16,462 nucleotides of DNA from NCBI GenBank assembly GCA_902470345.1, contig CABRGB010000041.1, positions 1-16,462 of the forward strand, read 5' to 3'. The notes below the pieces were generated by a model that was not told where the DNA came from, ran no database searches, and saw nothing but the letters and a program-made list of their open reading frames with translations. The translations under genes were made by a program, and so were the position numbers. Positions 7,171-12,877 of the stretch are shown one piece after another. Source of the stretch: an uncultured Collinsella sp. Its GTDB lineage: Bacteria; Actinomycetota; Coriobacteriia; Coriobacteriales; Coriobacteriaceae. The number at the start of each line of letters is the position of its first letter. Position 1 is the first letter of the stretch.

Positions 7171-7359
7171 GGTTGTCCCTTCTCTTGCCACAGCCCGGCG
7201 AGACCGCAGCACCCCTCTTTTTTGCAGGCCGGGCATGCCCCCATGCCGTTCACCCGCCATTGTTGACATTGTGTCAAAAATAGTATTGACGAACCGTCAA
7301 CAATATTCAAGACTGTTAGGCGAACGGTCAGGCAAAAGAGGATGAAAGGCGGCAAACGC
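7171..7359. promoter_or_regulatory. Divergent promoter/operator region with two matching 15-bp palindromes and a degenerate third
   Basis: Between the divergent flavoprotein and TetR genes lie two perfect palindromes of the same form TTGACn-N3-nGTCAA: TTGACATTGTGTCAA (7263-7277) and TTGACGAACCGTCAA (7286-7300), 23 bp apart centre to centre. A degenerate relative, TTAGGCGAACGGTCAG (7316-7331), keeps the CGAACNGTCA core. Such paired palindromes between a TetR gene and its divergent neighbour are typical autoregulated operators. Core promoters are uncertain. On the minus strand TACTAT is a possible -10 overlapping the first two sites, with TTGAAT as a distant -35. TTGACA and TTGACG themselves resemble -35 boxes, so repressor binding would block RNA polymerase. 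Confidence 0.7.
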
Positions 7360-8022
7360 ATGGGCAACAACACAGCAGATACCTCTGTGGTCGATGCCGT
7401 CCCCGCATCCGATAACGCGGCAAAACGACTGACGGGTGACGAACGCCGTCGCGAGATCCTCGATGCCGTGCGCACCGTAAGCTCCGAGCTGGGCGTGTCG
7501 CATCTATCTGTCTCGGCCGTGACCAAGCGAGCCGGCTGCACGCGCTCGCTGTTCTACCACTACTTCGCTGACATGGACGCCGCTGTCACCGCTGTTATGG
7601 ACGAGGCAATCGACGGTTTTATCTCCGAGCTCGAGCAGTGGAATGCCAACCGCATCGTCGGTGATATTGAGGGCGCGCTCGACACCGTCGCCCCGCTCTT
7701 TAAGCGCCTGGTCGCCAGCGGCCACGAGCTGCCGAGTACCCTGACCTCGAGCAGCGGCGCGCTCTACGGCGGCTTTCTGCACAACGTGGTCCAACGCGTG
7801 GCTCAGTACATCTGCGACACCACCGTGGTGGACTTTGTCGCCCATCACGAGCTGCGCATCGATCATGTCTACGAAACGTTCTACACCCTCATCATGGGTC
7901 TTTTGATGTATATCCGCACGCACCCCGATGTGCCCGACGAGACGGTCAAGGAAATCATCGCCTCGACGCTCCACATCGAGGGCTACACCGCCAAGTACCC
8001 GGAGCGCAAGCCCCAGAACTGA
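7360..8022 (+). CDS. TetR/AcrR-family transcriptional regulator
   Basis: This is a 220-aa one-component repressor-type regulator. The DNA-binding domain occupies roughly residues 25-72. ERRREILDAVRTVSSELGV is followed by the helix-turn-helix LSVSAVTKRAGCTRSLFYHY (49-68), which ends in the FYHYF motif typical of TetR proteins. The remaining ~150 residues form a helical ligand-binding and dimerisation domain with no recognisable ligand signature. I chose the ATG at 7360 because AAAGGCGG lies 7 nt upstream. The ATG at 7342 has its only purine-rich stretch directly abutting the start codon. The gene is divergent from the Fe-S flavoprotein and lies 63 bp upstream of a membrane-protein gene on the same strand. 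The palindromes at 7263-7300 are the likely binding sites, so it probably controls itself, the membrane protein and the flavoprotein. Confidence 0.9.
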   Translation: MGNNTADTSVVDAVPASDNAAKRLTGDERRREILDAVRTVSSELGVSHLSVSAVTKRAGCTRSLFYHYFADMDAAVTAVMDEAIDGFISELEQWNANRIVGDIEGALDTVAPLFKRLVASGHELPSTLTSSSGALYGGFLHNVVQRVAQYICDTTVVDFVAHHELRIDHVYETFYTLIMGLLMYIRTHPDVPDETVKEIIASTLHIEGYTAKYPERKPQN

Positions 8023-8085
8023 CGACATTTGGCCAAACTGCCCGCGATCAGAAGAGGGGCCGCGGGCGTGTGAAAGGAGAGCAGC

Positions 8086-9093
8086 ATGCTGTTCGATGTT
8101 TGGGGTAGCGATACCCTTATCCACTGGGCCGGCTGGGCCATGGTCTTTATTGGCCTGATCGTGCTCAACGAGGTCGGCCGCCGCACCAAGCTGGGCGCGG
8201 CCATCATCTTTGGCGTGGCTCCGCTGGCCATGACCATCTACTGCGTCGCCATCGCCATCGGCGTCTCGCAGGGCGCCGAGTGGGCGCTCACCAACCCCAC
8301 CCATGTGTACCAGAACAGCTGGTTCCACTATGCGAAGGTGTACGCGGCGCTGGCCGGTTGCTGGGGCTTCATTGCCATTAAGTACCAGTGGGGCAAGATC
8401 GGCAAGGCGCATTGGTTCCGCGCGTGGCCGTTTGTGATCGTCGCCATCAACATCATGATCGCCGTCGTGTCCGACTTCGAGAGCGCCTATCACTTCTTTG
8501 TCCTGGGCCAGTCCACCTGGGTCACCTCCGAGGGCGCCACGCAGCTGGCCGGCTGGAACAACGTGTTCAACGGCGTCGCCGGTATCATCAACATCTTCTG
8601 CATGACCGGTTGGTGGAGCGTCTACGCCTCCGAGGATCAGACCGACATGCTGTGGCCCGACATGACCTGGGTCTACATCATCGCCTACGATATCTGGAAC
8701 TTCTGCTACACCTACAACTGCCTGCCCACCCACTCCTGGTTCTGCGGCTTTGCGCTGCTGCTGGCGCCCACCGTCGCCGCCTTTATCTGGAACAAGGGCG
8801 GCTGGATTCAGAACCGCGCCTTTACGCTGGCCATTTGGTGCATGTTTGCCCAGGTGTTCCCGTACTTCCAGGAGGAGTCCATCTTTGTGACGCACTCCAC
8901 GCTCGATCCCGGCGCCGCCACCGCGGTCTCGGTCGCCGCGCTAATCGCCAACATCGCCGCGATCATCTACGTCGCCTACCGTGCCAAGAAGCTCGGCCGC
9001 AATCCCTACAAGCAGGATGTCTTTGAGGGCACCAGCGATTGGGAGAAGGCCACTGCCCGCCGCGCCAAGGTTGATTACGCGCACGCCGAGTAA
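8086..9093 (+). CDS. Polytopic membrane protein, likely DUF5692 family
   Basis: This 335-aa protein has about nine predicted membrane segments, near residues 9-30, 37-59, 82-99, 113-129, 160-176, 193-210, 218-235, 245-261 and 278-298, ending in a basic, cytoplasmic-looking tail. It is very rich in tryptophan and other aromatics. Polar or charged residues sit within or next to the segments (for example HFF, YDIWNFCYTYN, YFQEES), which could line a substrate or cofactor path. I believe it belongs to DUF5692, a family with no assigned function, but this is from memory. The start has AAAGGAG 8 nt upstream. It follows the TetR gene by 63 bp without an obvious terminator and ends in a strong terminator at 9161-9200, so TetR and this protein form a two-gene operon. 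Pairing with the divergent flavoprotein suggests a redox-linked membrane function; that is inference. Confidence 0.75.
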   Translation: MLFDVWGSDTLIHWAGWAMVFIGLIVLNEVGRRTKLGAAIIFGVAPLAMTIYCVAIAIGVSQGAEWALTNPTHVYQNSWFHYAKVYAALAGCWGFIAIKYQWGKIGKAHWFRAWPFVIVAINIMIAVVSDFESAYHFFVLGQSTWVTSEGATQLAGWNNVFNGVAGIINIFCMTGWWSVYASEDQTDMLWPDMTWVYIIAYDIWNFCYTYNCLPTHSWFCGFALLLAPTVAAFIWNKGGWIQNRAFTLAIWCMFAQVFPYFQEESIFVTHSTLDPGAATAVSVAALIANIAAIIYVAYRAKKLGRNPYKQDVFEGTSDWEKATARRAKVDYAHAE

Positions 9094-9160
9094 CATGTTT
9101 ATTCCGTCCACATTTGGATGTAGGCAAACTTAGCCGACGCCGCAATCGCGCGTCATGCGC

Positions 9161-9205
9161 AGCCCCGGAAAGCGATTCGCCCGCTTTCCGGGGCTTTTTG
9201 TTGTT
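9161..9205 (+). terminator. Strong intrinsic terminator after the membrane-protein gene
   Basis: AGCCCCGGAAAGCG (9161-9174) pairs perfectly with CGCTTTCCGGGGCT (9182-9195) around a 7-nt loop. The 14-bp stem runs straight into TTTTTGTTGTTGT. It ends the TetR/membrane-protein operon and insulates the next plus-strand gene. Confidence 0.92.
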
Positions 9206-9319
9206 GTACTTTCATTCAAAACATGCGCATATATAAAATCGGATTTCAAATCCTGCGGCGGCTCTATGGGGTCCCGTTTTTGGGTACAGTGTTGTCCCGA
9301 TATTGAGCTTGGGGGATAT
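9205..9319 (+). promoter_or_regulatory. Candidate promoter and leader of the single-pass membrane protein
   Basis: Just after the terminator an AT-rich stretch contains TATATAAAAT (9230-9239). This is a likely -10 region, with poor -35 candidates (TTTCAT at 16 nt or TTGTAC at about 20 nt upstream). Transcription would begin near 9245, giving a leader of about 75 nt before the start at 9320. No conserved RNA structure was recognised. Confidence 0.4.
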
Positions 9320-10822
9320 ATGAAAGATGAGACGATGGGCCAAGAGGATGCGGCCCAAGATGCAGAAGCGTGCGCCGAGGCCCTGGAGAGCCTAGACCAG
9401 ATCGCGCTGGCCGAGATTGCGTTTGACGATCCGAGCGTTGATGTGCAGGATGAGCCAGAAATCGAGGCGCAGCCCGATGATCGGAATGCAAAAGACGATA
9501 GCGCCACGCCCACCGAAGACGAGGCGGGGCACGAGGAATCCGAATGCAAGGCCGACGACCAGCCCGAATCCGACACGAGCGAGGAAACCATCTTGCTCGG
9601 CAGCTTGCCGGCCGAAGATTCGCTGACCCGCGAGCTTCCCGGCCTGGGCTCTGCGCCTGCCGTGGACGAGACCATCGCCATGGGCGATATTCCCCTACCG
9701 TCCGTTCCCTCGGCACGCGAAGCCGAGGTTCGTCATCGTAAGATGCCGCCCAAGCGCCGCAACCTGATGGTTGCCGGCGTTGTGGCCGTCGCGCTCGTCG
9801 CCGGCGGCGCAGGCTATGCTGCCTGGAACGGATATCAGCAAGAGCAGGCTGCCGCTGTCGCCGCCAGTGCACACACGATGATGTCGGTGCAGATTGGCGT
9901 GCATGCCGCGGGCCTCGACTGCTCAACTGGCTCCAAGATTCCCGTACAGGTGAGCGGGCAGGATTCCGACGGTTCTTCCGTGAGCGAAACGCTCTACGTT
10001 GACGAGCATGGTCGCGGCATTAAGCTGCTGCCCGGCGATTATACGCTCTCCATTGCTGGATCCCCCATCGCGGCCGACGGCACCATCTACACCGTCCCGA
10101 CCACCAAGGCCCAGGTTACAGTCAAGAGCGATGGGCAGGATTTGAGTGCCCAGGCCACCTTTAAGCTCAAGGTACCTTCGGCCGACACGGTGACTGACGA
10201 CCAGATCGATGCCGCCGCCAAGTATGCCGAGGAAGGCGGGGTGAACTCCGCCGCGGTCGCAAAGGTGCTCCAGCAGGCGGCAACCGCGCGCCGTGATGCC
10301 GCCGTCAACGCCGTGAGCTCCCGCGAGGCACAGGCGGCCCGCGACGCCGATGCTCGACATAAGTCAACGGACCTGTATCAGCTCGATATTCCCGTTGAGT
10401 GGTACGGTAAAGTCGCGACTTGGCAAAACGGCAGCACGCTGTGCATCTATCTTGCCGGCGACACGAACACGCCGCTTGTGACGCTTGTCACGGTGCGCGA
10501 CGGCGAGAGCTTTACGCCCGATGAGGGCGATGCGGTTTTGGGTGCGGCAAACCTCGGCAACGGCTACACCGTCTACGCCAGCGGCCCCGTCTATCCGTAC
10601 GTGGTGCCCCAGACCATCAACGGGCGCACGCAAGACCCCGTGTCGACCTACCCCATGGACACGGCCATTGAGCTTGTCGAGCTTACGACCGGCAACCGCT
10701 ATACGTATAGCCAGATCAAGAACGACCTGGTGGGTAAAGACGGCAAGGCCGATGGTGCCACTAAGCTCGAAACCGACTACCTCGCGCAGATCCTGCTGCC
10801 GAGTATCAAAGCCCAGGACTAG
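9320..10822 (+). CDS. Single-pass membrane protein with acidic cytoplasmic N-terminus, unknown function
   Basis: I do not recognise this 500-aa protein. Residues 1-140 are strongly acidic and probably disordered (Glu/Asp/Ala-rich), with two near-identical motifs, ETILLGSLP (Thr90) and ETIAMGDIP (Thr118). A basic KMPPKRRN then precedes one membrane helix (about 149-169, MVAGVVAVALVAGGAGYAAW). By the positive-inside rule the N-terminal half is cytoplasmic. The ~330-residue outer part begins with a Ser/Val/Gly-rich beta-like domain (about 180-280). It continues through an Ala-rich helical stretch (about 290-340, SSREAQAARDADARHKS) and ends in another beta-rich domain. The start at 9320 has GGGGGA 5-6 nt upstream. 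An upstream in-frame start at 9155 would read through the terminator at 9161-9205 and is rejected. It stands alone between that terminator and a convergent ATPase gene. Confidence 0.8.
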   Translation: MKDETMGQEDAAQDAEACAEALESLDQIALAEIAFDDPSVDVQDEPEIEAQPDDRNAKDDSATPTEDEAGHEESECKADDQPESDTSEETILLGSLPAEDSLTRELPGLGSAPAVDETIAMGDIPLPSVPSAREAEVRHRKMPPKRRNLMVAGVVAVALVAGGAGYAAWNGYQQEQAAAVAASAHTMMSVQIGVHAAGLDCSTGSKIPVQVSGQDSDGSSVSETLYVDEHGRGIKLLPGDYTLSIAGSPIAADGTIYTVPTTKAQVTVKSDGQDLSAQATFKLKVPSADTVTDDQIDAAAKYAEEGGVNSAAVAKVLQQAATARRDAAVNAVSSREAQAARDADARHKSTDLYQLDIPVEWYGKVATWQNGSTLCIYLAGDTNTPLVTLVTVRDGESFTPDEGDAVLGAANLGNGYTVYASGPVYPYVVPQTINGRTQDPVSTYPMDTAIELVELTTGNRYTYSQIKNDLVGKDGKADGATKLETDYLAQILLPSIKAQD

Positions 10823-10895
10823 CCTGGCGCAGCAAGGTGCTCCCCAACCGTGATGAAGGAGCCAGGAGGTCCTGACCCCACAGGCCCATAGATGA

Positions 10896-12248
10896 TTAGG
10901 CAAGGAGCCACTTCCATGCGGGCATAACGTGTACCACACCGTGCTCGCATGGAATATCGGTCTGTTCATCCATGGTAACGATTGCCGACTCGCCAAGATC
11001 AAACTGGGCCATCGAGGCATCAAGCGCGGCGATTTCGCGCTCGCGCGTTTTCTCACTTGCCATATCCGCACTCACCTGAATCAGGCTATAAGCCCGCATG
11101 AGAAGTGCGTCCCCAGCCACAAAGTCCACCTCATGGCTTTTGCTCTTCTCTTTGATTAGCAGGCGGCAGACCGAGCCGGTCCTCACCGCGGGAGTCCTTC
11201 TTCTTAGCGCATTGAACACTGCGGTCTCGAGCCTCTGGCCCTGGTCCAATGCCGATGCGGGAGAGAATGCTCCAAACATCGCAGGGTCGACAGCGTAGAC
11301 CTTAGACGCAGACCGCATGTTATTTGCCAGTGAACGCGTGAACTCCGGCACGGAGAACAGCAGGTAGGCGTCCTCATAATACTCAAGTAAATCGCTGAGC
11401 GAATTACGACTGACGGGTATCTGTCTGCTCTTGAACTCGTTGTACACTTTGTTCACTGACAGCTCTCGTCCCGAAGATGCCATACACCGCGTCAAGAACA
11501 GCGATGCCAGGCGAGGGTTCTTGACGTCGTAACGCTCAATGACGTCCATAGCGACCGTTCGCGAAGCATATTCCTGTAGCAGCTGAATCGCGTCTGCGGG
11601 CGTCTGCTCAAGCGTCGCGATGAATCCCCCTCGTTCAAGATATCCGATCAGATGATGTCGAAGCAGCGCTGCATCGCTTGGGGAAAAGGTCGCATCTGGC
11701 TCGAAAACGCTCCCCGTCTTATACCGAACGTATTCTGAAAAACTCAACGGAAAAAGCTCCCGTATAAGAGAACGACCCCTGAACTCGCTCTTAAGCTCTG
11801 AGGACAGCATCTTAGAAGAAGATCCCGTCACATAGACGGTCGCTTTCTCCGTATCGACTACACGCCGCAGAAACGCACCCCATTCGGGAATTTCCTGGAT
11901 CTCGTCAAAGAAAATGTAAGCGCCCTCGGTTCGAGCAGCAGGATACAGCGCATAGAACGTGTCGAGCACGTCCGCCAGCAGCGATGACTCATACGGGCGC
12001 AAGCGCTCGTCCTCAAAATTAAAGTAAAGCATCCGGTCAAGCTCGACGCCCCGGCCCTGAAGCCGCTGCATCTCCTGATACAGGCGATACGTCTTTCCAC
12101 AACGGCGGGCTCCCACAATCACATTTACGATGTTGTCGCGCTTTGGCTCCTGTGGGTTTCCTAGATCAAGGTCTCGCTCAAAGACCTGCGGAACCCCCTG
12201 CTGTTCAAAGTCCTTTATTTTCTGGGCGATCAAGTCGTTGAATGCCAT
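10896..12248 (-). CDS. AAA-family ATPase with DUF4143 C-terminal domain
   Basis: This is a 450-aa protein of the AAA_14/DUF4143 type. It has the Walker A GARRCGKT (46-53), Walker B YIFFDEIQEI (Asp115/Glu116), sensor-like YVTGSSSKML (139-148) and the family's GRSLIRELFPLSFSEYV segment (158-174). The C-terminal half (from about 190) is the DUF4143 region, ending in a nuclease-fold-like core (Glu341, HEVDFVAGD at 372-380, then LIQVS). Members are widespread, often variable between strains, and functionally undefined. The ATG at 12248 has GGAGAATC directly upstream. It is convergent with the membrane-protein gene and transcribed alone. By eye its GC content is lower than that of clpB or the flavoprotein, which fits horizontal acquisition. 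Its promoter is buried in a 24-bp inverted repeat (12256-12317). Confidence 0.9.
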   Translation of the reverse strand: MAFNDLIAQKIKDFEQQGVPQVFERDLDLGNPQEPKRDNIVNVIVGARRCGKTYRLYQEMQRLQGRGVELDRMLYFNFEDERLRPYESSLLADVLDTFYALYPAARTEGAYIFFDEIQEIPEWGAFLRRVVDTEKATVYVTGSSSKMLSSELKSEFRGRSLIRELFPLSFSEYVRYKTGSVFEPDATFSPSDAALLRHHLIGYLERGGFIATLEQTPADAIQLLQEYASRTVAMDVIERYDVKNPRLASLFLTRCMASSGRELSVNKVYNEFKSRQIPVSRNSLSDLLEYYEDAYLLFSVPEFTRSLANNMRSASKVYAVDPAMFGAFSPASALDQGQRLETAVFNALRRRTPAVRTGSVCRLLIKEKSKSHEVDFVAGDALLMRAYSLIQVSADMASEKTREREIAALDASMAQFDLGESAIVTMDEQTDIPCEHGVVHVMPAWKWLLA

Positions 12249-12255
12249 GATTCTC

Positions 12256-12345
12256 CAATCTTGCTCTCTAGCTAATCAAAATTATACTGATTCTTGATTA
12301 GCTAGAGAGCAAGATTGTGTGTAGTTTGATTAGCACTTAAGCAAG
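12256..12345. promoter_or_regulatory. 24-bp inverted repeat plus third copy over the ATPase promoter
   Basis: Two perfect 24-bp inverted arms (12256-12279 and 12294-12317) flank a 14-bp AT-rich centre. The arm core reads TTGATTAGC-N5-AGCAAG. A third copy of that core lies at 12326-12345, in the same orientation as the right arm and 32 bp from it. The centre holds a consensus TATAAT on the minus strand (12281-12286) facing the ATPase and TATACT on the plus strand (12284-12289). The arm nearest the gene ends 1 bp before GGAGAATC, the ribosome binding site. This looks like an operator array or an RNA hairpin that controls the ATPase. It is too symmetric and lacks the T tract expected for a terminator. 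Confidence 0.7.
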
Positions 12346-12479
12346 TTTTATCACCGTTATTGCTCCGAAGGATATCGAGTGGCTAAGAGGACAACCGAGC
12401 TCGAATGCGACTCCCCGAGCAGTCAATTTGGGACGGGGCTTTTTTGACTGCCCTCCCCTGCAGAAAAATCCCTAACGCA

Positions 12480-12544
12480 GTTGCGGTGAAATAGGGACTG
12501 TTTTTGCTGGTCAAACCGCAAAACAGTCCCTATTTCACCGCAAC
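12480..12544. repeat. REPIN-like palindromic repeat, family B (perfect 25-bp inverted repeat)
   Basis: Arms of 25 bp (12480-12504 and 12520-12544) are perfect inverted copies around a 15-bp centre. Each arm includes GCGGTGAAATAGGGACTGTT. An alternative smaller stem, TTGCGGT (12481-12487) with ACCGCAA (12515-12521), mirrors the way family A units fold. The GGGAC core is shared with the other repeat families. It lies 25 bp after the stop of the 57-aa gene. The rest of the 321-bp gap between that gene and the ATPase holds the operator repeats and a weak CCCCG/CGGGG hairpin with CTTTTTT (about 12413-12447, plus strand). Confidence 0.75.
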
Positions 12545-12569
12545 TTATTGGTGGCCTTTTGGGTGGCAC

Positions 12570-12743
12570 TCAGCGCCACGGATCGGCTTCGAACATTGGC
12601 TCGCGCTCGGGGCGGCGATCGCTGTAGGGATCGTAGCCGTCATCGTCCTCGTTCTCGGCACGGATGTAGGGGTCGCGCGGCTTGGGCGCCGGCTTAGGCG
12701 CAGGCTTGGGTGCCGGCGCGCTTGTCTTGATCTCGTCTTTCAT
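12570..12743 (-). CDS. Small proline- and charge-rich protein (57 aa), unknown function
   Basis: This short ORF encodes MKDEIKTSAP, then a Pro-Ala-Lys repeat (APKPAPKPAPKP). After it comes an acidic/aromatic segment (RDPYIRAENEDDDGYDPYSD) and an Arg/Glu-rich end finishing in ADPWR. AAGGAGC lies 8 nt before the ATG at 12743, and the codon choice (mostly C/G third positions) matches neighbouring real genes. There are no membrane segments, cysteines or recognisable domain, and it is probably disordered. It starts about 53 bp after the clpB terminator on the same strand, so it has its own promoter or relies on read-through. I cannot assign a function. Confidence 0.65.
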   Translation of the reverse strand: MKDEIKTSAPAPKPAPKPAPKPRDPYIRAENEDDDGYDPYSDRRPEREPMFEADPWR

Positions 12744-12795
12744 CTACATAGCTCCTTGCCATGTGCTCACGTTCAACACCATCGATTGTCGCACG

Positions 12796-12832
12796 AAAAA
12801 GGGCGGCGGACCCAATTGGATCCGCCGCCCTT
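12796..12832 (-). terminator. Intrinsic terminator downstream of clpB
   Basis: A perfect 12-bp stem pairs AAGGGCGGCGGA with TCCGCCGCCCTT (12799-12810 with 12821-12832) around a 10-nt loop. On the minus strand it is followed by TTTTTCGTG. It lies 45 bp after the clpB stop codon. Confidence 0.9.
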
Positions 12833-12877
12833 GGCGTTTAGAGACGGCCGGCAGATTTTAAGGCATGGCCCAAAAAT

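Noticed and set aside
7504..8895. 463-aa minus-strand open frame opposite TetR and the membrane protein
   Set aside because: Both plus-strand genes have good ribosome binding sites and family features, while this frame has none.
9155..9319. N-terminal extension of the single-pass membrane protein from 9155
   Set aside because: The extension would translate the terminator at 9161-9205 and lies upstream of the likely promoter. The start at 9320 has a Shine-Dalgarno-like sequence.
10823..10895. Shared terminator between the convergent membrane-protein and ATPase genes
   Set aside because: No stem longer than about 6 bp with a T tract could be found in this 73-bp gap on either strand.
12413..12447. 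Terminator-like CCCCG/CGGGG plus CTTTTTT on the plus strand
   Set aside because: The stem is only 5 bp with a long loop and no plus-strand gene ends there. It may be a remnant.
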